DNA of 23,910 nucleotides from Suillus spraguei. Taxonomy: Eukaryota; Basidiomycota; Agaricomycetes; Boletales; Suillaceae. The stretch lies in contig JABCPU010000848.1 of the NCBI GenBank assembly GCA_016800925.1, positions 1 to 23,910 of the forward strand, given 5' to 3'. Under the pieces are notes generated by a model. The model searched no databases. It was not told the DNA's origin and saw only the letters and a list, made by a program, of their open reading frames with translations. Shown in pieces: positions 1-9,314 of this stretch. A program made the translations under genes and the position numbers. Each line of letters opens with the position of its first letter. The stretch's first letter is position 1.

Positions 1-102
1 CTCATGCTCACTATAGGGGATTTCTCAGTAGCCGCTGTAGACAGTAATGAGACGCTTGTGTAAAACAGCATTTTCATGGTCAGCATGACTTTGTTTGCTA
101 CA
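1..102 (-). mobile_element. 5' end of an LTR, family H (partial, copy H1)
   Basis: Positions 1-102 match 16720-16824 closely, with shared stretches such as GTAGCCGCTGTAGACAGTAA. Read on the minus strand the copy begins TGTAGCAAAC, a TG-type LTR start, and runs off the left edge of the window. The same start also opens the plus-strand copy at 12436. The flank at 103-111 belongs to the sequence that also received the C1 solo LTR. Confidence 0.6.
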
Positions 103-288
103 CTGGCCAGGTGTCATATACTGTACATTCAGGTCTGATCCATGGACATCTGGACACCCAATCCATACATCCTAGTCCACCCATCCAATCCAGCTCACAT
201 ATCCAATCCACCCATCCATATCTAATCCATATCCATATCCGACTCAGTCCATCCATCCGATCTGATCCACCCATCCAATCCGTGTTCA

Positions 289-350
289 TATCCAATCCAT
301 GTCCATATCCAATCCATGTCCATATCCAATCCATGTCCATATCCAATCCC
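289..350. repeat. 18-bp tandem repeat in LTR C1
   Basis: About three and a half copies of an 18-bp unit built from CATATCC and AATCCATGTC lie in the upstream (U3-like) part of LTR C1. The surrounding 150 bp is a looser array of CCATCCAATC-type motifs. Copy C4 carries a more degenerate version at 20085-20250. Confidence 0.8.
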
Positions 351-580
351 ATGCTCATATCCGAAACTATTCCCGCGCATGTGCGCGTTACTCCTTTTAG
401 GTTAATACCTGTGTCCGGCTTTCAGTTATCTCTGCACCTCTGGCTTTTGGTTATCTTGACTTCCGTCTTGATAAGATTTCTCGTACAAGTCTTATTTCTG
501 AGTTCATAGCCTTGTATTCTGCAATGCCTCAAACATAGCCTCGGACTATCCTTACTTGCCTTCCGGCATGCTACCTACAG

Positions 581-588
581 TATATAAA
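581..588 (+). promoter_or_regulatory. TATA box of LTR C1
   Basis: TATATAAA lies inside the LTR and is conserved in context (CTACAGTATATAAACTTG) with copy C4 at about 20500. It is the probable start region for LTR-driven transcription on the plus strand and sets the orientation of the family. This is inferred from sequence only. Confidence 0.5.
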
Positions 589-974
589 CTTGTAGTACAA
601 CTCCTGCAGACCTCAGTCTGATTCATTGTTCCTACTTCTGTATATTCCTTTGATTACTCTGTATCCTGTTATCATGTCTATATAACTCCGTTTCCGTTCT
701 TGCACTTGGGCTCTGGCCCTTGTAAGCTTCCGACTCAGGCCTATGGGATTACTCCCTAAGCCGGAGCTTTGATCCTATGTCCTATAATCTTTTCGGACTT
801 CGTCCATCTCCGTCTATCATCTGTTTCACCTCCGACTCTACCTTTGGTAGTCTTATACTGTCTGTTTCTATTCCGGACCTTGTCCAGAGTAGTCTATACT
901 ATCTCTACACCATATCCGGACCTACTCCTCTCTAGTAGCCAACACTTCCTCTAAGATCCACAGAGCTATGCTCA

Positions 975-1402
975 TCCGCTCCTCCGCTCCCTCCGCTCTC
1001 CGTCCTCGCTCCTCCGCTCCTCCGCTCCTCCGCTCCTCCGCTCCTCCGCTCCTCCGCTCCTCCGCTCCTCCGCTCCTCCGCTCCTCCGCTCCTCCGCTCC
1101 TCCGCTCCTCCGCTCCTCCGCTCCTCCGCTCCTCCGCTCTCCGCTCCTCCGCTCCTCGCTCCCTCCGCTCCTCCGCTCCTCCGCTCCTCCGCTCCTCCGC
1201 TCCTCCGCTCCTCCGCTCCTCCGTCCTCGCTCCTCCGCTCCTCCGCTCCTCTCCCGCTCCTCCGCTCCTCCGCTCCTCCGCTCCTCCGCTCCTCCGCTCC
1301 TCCGCTCCTCCGCTCCTCCGCTCCTCCCTCCTCCGCTCCTCCGCTCCTCCGCTCCTCCGCTCCTCCGCTCCTCCGCTCCTCCGCTCCTCCGCTCTCCGCT
1401 CC
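975..1402. repeat. GCTCCTCC 8-bp minisatellite
   Basis: About fifty near-perfect copies of the 8-bp unit GCTCCTCC are interrupted by a few one- to three-base deletions. Because 8 is not a multiple of 3, all frames cycle through the same eight-residue peptide, so long open frames appear on both strands (RSSAPPLL-type on plus, EERRSGGA-type on minus). These are by-products of the repeat, not genes. At the matching position the C4 copy has a short array of a different 8-bp unit, CCAATCAT. Confidence 0.95.
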
Positions 1403-1728
1403 TTCAGATCCATCCTATCCTGCCCTGGACTTTGTCCAGCGGTCCATCTTTCATCTGTTCTACTTAGAGCTTGTTCCAGTAGTGTTACCATTACTCCCTA
1501 CCTTCCGGAAATAGTTCCGGCGCATTCCCGCGCTCATCCAGAAGTCCATCGGAGCTCTGTCGAGCTATCCTGCCTTAGAGTTCATCCGGACCCTCCATCC
1601 AGACTTCACCAGAACTCTCCCTTGGACTTCATCCGAAATTAAGGGCACATACTCGGGTAAGGGGCACAGCGTATGAGCTGAGGCCAAGCCCCTTCGACTT
1701 TCGTCCCTCCGGTACAACCCATGTAAGA

Positions 1729-1836
1729 CCAGGACTTCTTGTAGCCCCAGTTTTGCATGGTTGTAACAAATCTCTGGTTTGCATGGTCGTAACACCAGGA
1801 GACATTCTCCACTACTGACCTCATCGCTTACCACGC
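1729..1836. other. Short unassigned sequence between LTR C1 and element A
   Basis: This is the residue of the sequence that hosted the H1 and C1 insertions. It contains two imperfect copies of a roughly 20-bp motif (TTTGCATGGTCGTAACA and TTTTGCATGGTTGTAACA). Short minus-strand frames cross it, but I recognise nothing in them. Confidence 0.4.
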
Positions 1837-2735
1837 TGTCATACATGGTATGAGATTCATACCAAGCTAAGATAAGAAGGAGTGATAGGAAAGATCCAAT
1901 AGTCCATACTATATTCTTAAGTTATCCTATTATTTTGCTCACACTTTGATTGTCTCTTATATTTTTGTACTTTGATTGAGTTCCTTCATATTCTATCCCC
2001 TTTCATTTTATTCCAGAACTTTCTATCTTCAAATTTGAATGATTTATAAGACTTTCAGACTTGACTCATCATGGTTTTGTCATGATTTATCATGCTTTGT
2101 AAGATTTACACTTTATTTGTAATCTACTTAGTAAAAAGGATGAGTAAGCTCACCCAAAAAGCTTGGTTTGTCAGCTTTTGCATGACCAATCCCTGAGATG
2201 ACTCAACAGCCTTTTGTCATGCTTTGTAAGAATTCACTGTATTTATAATGTACTTAGTAAATAAGCTGACTCAACACACTAAATAGGAAGGTTTTTACCA
2301 ACTATGTGTAGAATCATGCTTAGTAAGCAGGGCTCCAAAAGGTATATAAGGAGCCCATTTTCACCTGTAATAACAGACTTCCACTTGAAACTCTTGTCCT
2401 CCTACTGTGTGAGATTTTGTAAGAATAAAAGTGCAGGCAATCTAGCCTTGAAGTAAGACTAAGAAATCTAATCTACTCTACATTATATACTACCTTACAG
2501 GGGTTGACTATATAATATCTAACAGCTCTCAGACTAAGCTTTACATAAACAGATCTAAAGACTCTCTCTTTCATGGAAAGGGAGACACGCACTCAGAGAA
2601 CACGACAAAGTTGAAACAGACTTTCATAGGTTGAAACACGATCTACTAGGGTGAAACATACCTACTATACAACACTACTTCAAAATCACAAATTCAACAC
2701 TTTCACGCAGATCTTCAAGAGAAAGACTGTTGAAA
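1837..2735 (+). mobile_element. LTR plus leader of a retrotransposon, family A (left arm)
   Basis: A 688-bp LTR-like unit (1837-2524) starts TGTCATACATGG and ends ATATCTAACA, and is followed by about 210 bp of leader. The whole unit recurs in reverse complement at 13311-14212 with only scattered differences by eye. Both copies lose similarity at the same motif, GTTGAAA. A TATA box at 2343 and a polyadenylation-type AATAAA at 2424 support plus orientation. The motif TCATGCTTTGTAAG recurs within the upstream part. I could not assign a primer-binding site with confidence; TGGAAAGGGAGAC at about 2574 is one candidate, which would put the LTR end near 2573. The superfamily is undetermined. Confidence 0.65.
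2343..2429 (+). promoter_or_regulatory. TATA box and poly(A) signal of LTR A
   Basis: TATATAAG at 2343-2350 is followed about 75 bp later by AATAAA at 2424-2429, inside the family A LTR. This TATA-then-AATAAA order is what the U3/R boundary of a plus-oriented LTR should look like. Both elements are retained in the inverted copy near 13610-13705. Confidence 0.5.
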
Positions 2736-3027
2736 GATACCCACCCAAGAACTCAGCACATTATCTCCCACGAAGTAGAAAAGTTGGAGACTGTGTACTT
2801 GAGGACTGGCAAGAAGTCTTATCCCTGTACAGTTGTGTTGTCACTGGATAATGAGTTCTATATAAGACCCTTAAGTAGCAAGACAGTGTGCAGCAGTTGC
2901 AGAAGTGGCAAGAAGACCTCTGCAGCATCAAAGAAAAGGTCACCAAGGCAAGGCTCAATTCGGGTATGGCAATTGAGCACCGGGATGGCGCTACTATCAA
3001 AGACTATAACTTTGCTCCAGGCATGTT

Positions 3028-3504
3028 TGTTACAGTCGTACATGCCCCTATTCATTTTCTTTCTCCGTTACTTTGTATATTACATAACACAACTCTGACT
3101 CATATGCTCAATGCATCTGTACTATAGTTGCCTTCCTTCTTTGGATACGCCACTTACATTCTCACATCTCTCTCTTGGTCTGTGCGCACATATTGGTCTA
3201 TTTAAGCACATTGTATTATGCCTGTATACTTTACTTTAATCTTACTGGGTTTTTACCTGGAACATCCTTCGCTTAGGTCTCCAACCTAAGTCGTCTTGAA
3301 TCGTCTCTAAGTCTAAGCACTCCTTAGCCTTAGTCTCTATTCTCACAGAACCTCAAAGACTTGTCTTTGAGGCCAAACCTTTGATAGTACTCGGAACGCG
3401 TTCCTTGTGCTTTCACCTTGTCCTTCTCTGGACATTGTAGAACTTCCCAGCAGACCGTCTGTGTCTTTTCACTGTCGCTGGTGATGCCATCCCAGTTCGT
3501 AACA
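3028..3504 (+). mobile_element. Solo LTR, family D (copy D1)
   Basis: The 477-bp copy has inverted ends TGTTACAGTC and GTTCGTAACA. It matches 18420-18893 and 20918-21392 in reverse complement. The last of these sits next to a gypsy gag-like ORF and a purine tract, which fixes the LTR orientation and assigns the family to Ty3/gypsy. An 8-bp perfect direct repeat, GGCATGTT, flanks it (3020-3027 and 3505-3512). Removing the LTR and one repeat restores the pol reading frame, so the duplication was created by insertion. Confidence 0.85.
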
Positions 3505-3570
3505 GGCATGTTAGTCTTAGTGTGCAATTCCAAGATCGAGTACAAGCTGAGTCGAAAGATGAAGCTGTGG

Positions 3571-4532
3571 TGTAATGAACATATTGGTGCTGGGCTTAAA
3601 ACCCCATATTTTGACACTCGTCTCACATCTGCAGGAGTTACCACTTGTCCATGGCCGTCTTACCCCTTTAGCAGTACTGGTGGCATCCCACACTTACCGC
3701 ACACCGTACCGACTGCCACACCACATTCCACGTACTGATGTCCTTCCATGTCCTTGCCATGTCCGCATAGCTCCATTTGGTGTGTCGTTTGTTTTCTGTT
3801 TGTTATCACTAATTCCACGGCAAGCCTTATTACATGTTGCCTCGTGCCACAGCGCCTCGCGCTATGTTTACTTATGGCAGTTACTACACTCCAGCACTAC
3901 TGATCTCGCCTAGAGTATTCCGAGTACATACGATTTAGGATATAAGCACCGCATACCCCACATGATACAGTACCTGATTTTACACCATTGCGCATACTAT
4001 AGGTCAGGATTATTGTCTAGCTCTGGATCAACCCAGTAGTGGACTTAGTCTTTAGAGTTCCTTATCACTCATTAATACATTTTGCTTGTTCTCTGTTACT
4101 GCTGGCATACTGCTGGGCTTTTGACTGTTACTTTGACTGAACTTCTCACGCACTGCTACTTTACCACTGAAAGTACCATGGACTTCTTCACTGTTTCCTT
4201 GCACCGCTCGCAACCTTACTGCTACTGCTGAGACCACCGCTCGACCTCGCTCGCTCGACGCAACTGTTACTGACCTTCACTCGACCACACAAGCACCGCT
4301 ACACATGACACTAGTTCCGGCGGTATCATCGCTGACCGTGGCAACTTACCGCTGACCACGACACTCATTTCGCACATAAGTTAGGCTCAAACTTGACCAT
4401 ACTAATAGGCATCCCCCTTTAGGGTCGAACGCTCTTGTTCTTACAAGTGAAGCAGACTAGACGGAGCGCAAGACTCACATACTAGTTTAGGCAGTGGTTT
4501 ATCTACAGCCCAAGCTAGGTTGTATCTTTACA
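3571..4532 (+). mobile_element. Solo LTR, family BF (copy BF1)
   Basis: The 962-bp unit runs from TGTAATGAAC to TTGTATCTTTACA and is flanked by the 4-bp repeat GTGG (3567-3570 and 4533-4536). A TATA-like TATAAGC at 3941 fits plus orientation. The first 420 bp match 16825-17249 and the remaining 540 bp match 14749-15277, both reversed. Those two pieces are the halves of copy BF2, split by another LTR. Excision restores the gypsy pol frame across the junction. Open frames within it are not genes. Confidence 0.8.
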
Positions 4533-4772
4533 GTGGTACCTTGGTCCAATGGTAGTAGTGTGTCATACCAATGGCAGCTCATACTGGCTAGCCGAGCTAG
4601 ATGGCAGCATATCCAAACTGTGTTCTGCTTGATCCCTTATCACCCACGTACCAATACTAAACTTTCAGTTACTAGCGTTACTGGTCTAGACGAAGAAGCA
4701 TTGGACTCATTGGCAGGAGAAGACGACAAAGAGCCGGCAGATGAAGACATTGGCTTCAGCGCCAACACTTAA

Positions 4773-5429
4773 CCCCACCTATCCCATACCGCTACTACCA
4801 ACACTCGCTATCATACCACCACTCTCTAATATCACGCACTCCAGAAAAACATAAAAACATGAAAAACAAAAACCACTCAGTATGATAGTCTCAGTTTTAC
4901 CCCAGGTTTCGACCAGTGTCTCAGTTTCCCTTATCAAAGTCTCTGCCCTCTAGATCTCACTGACCTACACTACGCGCTAAACAGAAACAGACTCTTATAT
5001 CAGAATTAATACCACAATGGACTGCAGAGAATGGACTAATACCATGCACAGATCATTACCATACATATTGCCTTCTACCACGGAGGCAGTGCACCACGCA
5101 CATTTGACAGAACCAAGGACACTATGCACTCAGTGGTATCACATAAGAATAGAAGAAGGAAGCACAATGATGAAGACAAGATGAGTGGTACCTCACAATT
5201 TTGGCCGTACCTTTACTCTAGTCTCATCTTATGTGAGCGCTCATTTACCTTACTATATCACACAGGCATTCAATGGACTAGTACTGGAATTTGGATACAG
5301 ACATGGGACATTTGGACAGGACCACCAACTCACGCTTCCTTACCAGCAGTACAAACACAGGAGAAAGACTCATATGCACACGCTACGGTATACATGTATA
5401 TGGTACGGAAGAGGAGAGACGCTAAGTAC
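4773..5429. other. Stretch with no recognised gene
   Basis: This lies between the stop of the gypsy pol remnant and the 3' end of the Zn2Cys6 gene. It holds an A-rich patch at about 4845-4875 and open frames without recognisable motifs (the longest starts at 5124 on plus and runs antisense into the Zn2Cys6 gene). It could hold degraded 3' gypsy sequence and the downstream region of the minus-strand gene. I see no repeat shared with the rest of the window. Confidence 0.5.
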
Positions 5430-5695
5430 TCAGTCACTGCGCGCTTTCTTAATGCAGTCCAGATAGCCATGGAGATACTTCATGCTGGCAGCCATCTCTT
5501 TCATCAGGCCTTGCATCTGCATGTATTGCACATCCAGCTTCCACATCTCAGCATCAGCCAAGAAGAACAAGTCAGGTATGACATGCAGCTCATCCAGCTG
5601 TCACTGGAATTCCACTTCAACCCCACCTCAGAATCCTCAGTGACTTGCCTTGCGACTTCTCCCATATCCATCTCCTCCCCTTCTGTCAGCTCTAT

Positions 5696-5848
5696 TTATA
5701 TTCTATGTAAGTTTGAGGAACGAAAACGTAATTAGAATGAGGTCTATGCGGCGGCACAGCTTTCCGAAGTTCGCACCCTTCTTGCTTCATACTACCACGT
5801 AGTATTTGCAAGTCTTCTACTGCTAGACTACACTATCGTTTCGTCGCA
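5696..5848 (+). repeat. Split direct repeat A1
   Basis: This 153-bp left terminal repeat begins TTATATTCTATG and ends TTTCGTCGCA. By eye it is identical to A2 at 10768-10920 (constant offset 5072). It lies immediately upstream of the gag ORF, so it probably contains the promoter and untranslated leader. Confidence 0.95.
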
Positions 5849-5883
5849 TCCTCCTACAATGAATATACCTTTGGTCATCAATC

Positions 5884-7332
5884 ATGGCAAGGATGCGTAA
5901 TGATCCCAATTTCAACGTTTGCCCAGACTATGCTTCGGACGTCTTCGAAAATACTCGAGCCCAACTCATTAATGAGAACACTAACGAGGAACAGGCGGTG
6001 CAACTACTTACGAATATCTGGGAGACCAACAACAACGCGGACAAGATCGCTTGGCAATGTCAAGTAGCAGCAGATAGGGAAGAGCGCTTACACCGCGAGC
6101 AACTAGAAGAAGAGGAGCAAGACAGACTCGAACAAGTTCGAGCCCAGGAGGAAGAGACTACTCGCAAGGAGGATAGGAAAAAGAATAAGCATAAGTACAT
6201 ACCAATTCTCGCCACTGGCATACCAGACGACGCAGCTACGAGTATCGCGCCTTGTGCATACGCGATCAAGAAGCTAGACAAGGGAGAGTATGTCGAATTA
6301 TGGTACTTCACCAACGACGGCTTGGACGAAGTCAATCGTAAGGAGACGGTTGACGACGATGCTATGATTATGTCAACCTTAGCGGATGGCTCGACAGCGT
6401 GGGTCTCGGCAGCCTCTACTCGCAATGCGCGCGCGGTCATCAATAATGAGAACTTACCATTCGAAGAATTTTGTCAGGCCTGCCCACGCATGCTGACGGC
6501 AATGGAAGAAGCGGATTGGCCGGAGGACAGAACGAGAATGATGGCTCGATTCTGGAGGAATATTCAGGTGCACAAGTATCGCTCCATGCGGAACCCAGTA
6601 GCGCAGAAAGCTTTACTAGCTTACCAGGCGGAACAGCGCAAGCGTTGGCATGTAGCAGTGAAGACTTCCGTGGGACCTTACGACTTATCCTTGGTCAACG
6701 AGAGAGTTCTTGAGGAGACCAGAGAAAGGGGGTACTGGGAGACTCGCGACAAGAGAGACAACGCGAGAGACTATAAGGTCAGTTTCATTTGACCAGCGAA
6801 ATGCGAGCCTGCGCTCATCCCTTTTTCCTTCGAAATCTTACGTTTCGATTCATTCTTCACACCTTGCCACATGCCTCACGCTACATGCCCCATGCCACAT
6901 GCCCCATGCCTCATGCCACACTGCTCAACGCAGTCTGATCAACGAGACCACTCGTCACACAGACATCGCGACTCGAGAGATACGCGCAAGCGTTCAGCCT
7001 CACCTGAACACGCCAGCAGGGGAAAGAAGCCGAGGCAGGATTTTCGCGCAGGCACAAGCAGAGGAGTCCTCTCAGCTTGTGCTGTTTGCCTCGGACGAAA
7101 CCCTCACAGGATTATCGAGTGCAAGGCCACTCGCACATGGGACGACACCTGCGACACCATTTGCTCGCGCATCGGCAGAGTCCTCACCATGCGGGACGGA
7201 AAGCCAGTATGCAGCGACTGGCAACGACTCAGCGGATGCAGCGAGACCACTCACGACCGAAGACACTTTTGCTCCGGATGTGGCTTATCCACCCACGGAG
7301 CTCAAGCTTGTCCTCGAGCGCAGAAGGCTTAA
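5884..7332 (+). CDS. gag: Gag-like protein of the Ngaro-like element (two exons)
   Basis: Exon 1 (5884-6777, 298 codons) and exon 2 (6934-7332) join in phase across a probable 156-nt intron (GTCAGT ... ACGCAG), giving about 430 residues. Residues about 65-105 form a highly charged, probably coiled-coil helix (ERLHREQLEEEEQDRLEQVR). A conserved-looking core follows (KKLDKGEYVELWYFTNDGLD). Exon 2 is basic and serine-rich, then carries Cys/His clusters: CAVCLGRNPHRIIEC, CSDWQRLSGC and HFCSGCGLSTHGAQAC, a nucleic-acid-binding zinc-finger region like that at the C-terminus of related basidiomycete element Gags. Without splicing, exon 1 runs into a stop four codons later (6790-6792). The RT frame lies +1 relative to exon 2 and is already open beneath it. 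This is the only ORF of the element without an evident lesion. Confidence 0.75.
6778..6933 (+). other. Probable intron in gag, containing a CATGCC-type short repeat
   Basis: The donor GTCAGT follows the AAG codon at 6775-6777 and the acceptor ACGCAG precedes TCT at 6934. Removing it keeps phase 0 and joins the N-terminal Gag domain to the zinc-finger part. The segment from 6860 to 6925 is a degenerate tandem array of CATGCC(C/A)CA units and has little coding character. A programmed or accidental frameshift is the alternative explanation. Confidence 0.55.
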
Positions 7333-9314
7333 GGCCCTCACGCCGTATGATCCAGATGCTTGGGAAAGGGAACTCTTGTTGGCGGGACTCTATGAAAGAT
7401 ACTCACATATACCAGAAGGACTTCGTCGAGGGTTCCGTCTTGATATTCCTAAAATTAATCGCACTCAAACGCCGCCTAACAAAGATTCTATTGTTACATA
7501 CCAACAAGAGTTTCGTGCCATCATACAAGCTGAACTTAAGAAAGGGAGATATATTGGTCCGCTTGGTGCCAAAGAAGTTGAAGAGCTCATCGGGCCCTTT
7601 CAATCCTCCCCTTTTTCAATTATACCCAAACCGGGTCGACCTGGTCGTTTTCGAGTCATTCAAAATTATTCATTCCCTCATCTCGCTTCACCAAAATTCC
7701 CCAATGCATCAATCAATTCGTACATCAATCCGGACAACTTTCCCAGTACTTGGGGCACCTTTCACGTACTCGCGCTTACAATTAGTCGATTACCACCAGG
7801 GTCACAATTTGCCATCAGAGACGTCTCAGAAGCATATCGTACGATTCCGATTCATGAATCTCAGTGGCCGGGATCAATTGTACGAGTTGCGGAAGATCTT
7901 TTCTGCATTGATACATGCATGTGTTTTGGTTTACGACCATCAGCGGGTGCTTATGGAAACCTTGCTGATGCGGGTTTGGACTTGTTTTCGTTCAAAGGGA
8001 ATTGGACCAGCGTCGAGATGGGTCGACGACCATTTATTTATTCGGATCCTTAGAGAACACATTGCCTCATATAACGAAAGGAGACGACAATGGCATCAGG
8101 ACATCGTCAAAAGGGGTAAGCATCAGGATAGAGGAAGAATATGGTTTGGCGGACACATGTTCGATGATGGAACATTGGAGGAGTTTGATGAAGATTGCTG
8201 TTTTCCCATCAGAGACCTTTCAGGAGCTTCGTCAAGATTGGTCGAGGATGCTTTATTCTCATGCAACATGGCAGACATTGACGAGATCTCAGACGATCTC
8301 GACATTCCATGGGAAAGGCTCAAGGACAAGATTTTTGCGTCTATCAACCCATACATCGGACTCATGTGGGATCTCGCCGAGAACAAAGTCTTTCTGGCAG
8401 AGGACAAGAAAACCAAGTATCTATGAGCCATTGGTATCTGGCGAGAGTGCGTCACCCATGTACTCATTGACATCCAACAGCTGTATGGTAAATTACTTCA
8501 TGCCACTCTCGTCGTTCCAAAAGGACGCGCTTACCTTACGTCTTTGGAGGCCATGCTGCGCCTCGCTGCAGTCAAACCTTTTCTCCCACAATGACCAGTT
8601 AAGAGGCTTGCAGCAGATCTTGACTGGTGGGAAACCTTGCTCCAGAAGCCTTTCGTGGGACGTACCATACCCAGCCTTCTCTCACTACACGACCCAGCTG
8701 CGTTTTCAGATGCCAGCTCCAGCACGGGAATTGCTATCATCATTGGAACCAGATGGAGAGCTTGGAAGTTGCGCAAAGGATGGCAGACTCTTGATGGTGA
8801 AAAAGACATCGGATGGGCGGAGGCAGTCGGATTTGAGCTCCTCGTTCAATACCTTATCCAAATGGGAGGATCGGAAAGAAACTTCAGGGTTTACGGAGAC
8901 AATCAAGGAGTCATTGAAGGCTGGAGGAATGGTCGAAGCAGGAACACGGCAGTCAATTCAGTGTTCAGACGAATCTTTTCTCTTATCGACAATTCCTCAG
9001 AATCTTACTCGTTTCACCCCACATACGTCACGAGCAAATGCAATCCGGCAGACGAGCCATCCAGAGGAATCTATAGTAGTACAGAATTCATGCTCCCGAC
9101 TTTCCCCATCGCAGCGGCACTCCAACCATTCCTCATCGATCCATTCGTCGTCTCCACAGACCCGGCAGATTGTGATGCAGAAGGAGACTGGGCAGCCGTC
9201 GTCGAAAGAACTTCTGTCAGCCATACAGATAGCCATTCCAGCACAGAAACCCTCACCACTACGGACGCATTCTACCCCATTAACGAACTCCAACAGCGGG
9301 ATTTCAAATATTAA
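7310..9314 (+). pseudogene. Reverse transcriptase-RNase H of the Ngaro-like element (damaged)
   Basis: The RT begins in the +1 frame where Gag ends (ERRRLKALTPYDPDAW). Motifs in order are PFQSSPFSIIPKPGRPGRFR, then FAIRDVSEAYRTIP with the first catalytic Asp, FGLRPSAGAYG, and WVDDH (8019-8033) with the catalytic Asp pair. RNase H follows: FSDASSSTG, GWAEAVGFELL, VYGDNQGVIEGW and CNPADEPSRG carry the D-E-D-D residues. The frame changes at a four-T run (7985-7988); three Ts would keep RT in one frame. In-frame TGA codons sit at 8424 and near 8592, both where CGA (Arg) is plausible. No ATG clearly starts the RT, so translation probably depended on +1 frameshifting at the Gag stop (AAG GCT TAA G). 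All catalytic residues I looked for are present, so loss of function comes from the frameshift and stops. Confidence 0.85.

Larger units (their letters stand above)
112..1728 (+). mobile_element. Solo LTR, family C (copy C1), with an expanded minisatellite
   Basis: The copy starts TGTCATATAC and ends near TGTAAGA, and is flanked by the 5-bp direct repeat CCAGG (107-111 and 1729-1733), the expected target-site duplication of an LTR element. Its sequence is shared with three other copies: 15446-16175 and 17875-19097 (minus strand) and 20056-20917 (plus strand). A TATA box (TATATAAA, 581-588) gives plus orientation. No internal domain follows, so it is a solo LTR left by recombination between two LTRs. 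At about 1617 bp it is over twice as long as copy C2 (730 bp), largely because of tandem repeats near 289-350 and 975-1402. The last base pair is degenerate (GA instead of CA). Confidence 0.8.
2736..4772 (+). pseudogene. 3' end of a Ty3/gypsy pol polyprotein, split by two solo LTRs
   Basis: Three coding pieces (about 2780-3027, 3513-3570 and 4537-4772) read as the region C-terminal to the integrase core of a gypsy Pol. In order they carry an amphipathic helix (QKWQEDLCSIKEKVTKARL), a stretch ending FAPGMLVLV, the segment KIEYKLSRKMK, then LGPMVVV and AELDGSISKL, and an acidic tail ending IGFSANT. That succession matches the post-integrase GPY/F-like module of fungal gypsy Pol. The pieces join in frame when LTR D1 with one copy of GGCATGTT and LTR BF1 with one copy of GTGG are removed. 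A further one-base frameshift lies near 4630. The upstream part of pol is missing: family A leader sequence abuts directly at 2735. No 3' LTR is recognisable after the stop. Confidence 0.75.

Noticed and set aside
289..350. Possible CRISPR-like array
   Set aside because: The units are contiguous tandem repeats without spacers, inside a eukaryotic LTR.
922..1642. Long overlapping open frames on both strands (RSSAPPLL and EERRSGGA repeats)
   Set aside because: They are produced by an 8-bp tandem repeat inside a solo LTR; any frame through such an array stays open. No start context, conserved domain or flanking gene structure supports them.
5124..5735. 203-codon plus-strand open frame
   Set aside because: Its second half is antisense to the C-terminal exon of the Zn2Cys6 gene and it runs into the A1 repeat of the inserted element, so it cannot predate the insertion. 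No motif is recognisable.
8002..9300. N-terminal half of the 833-codon frame that contains the recombinase
   Set aside because: This stretch overlaps the RT and RNase H coding frame, which has the recognisable catalytic motifs. Its Ser/Gln-rich composition is typical of a shadow frame.
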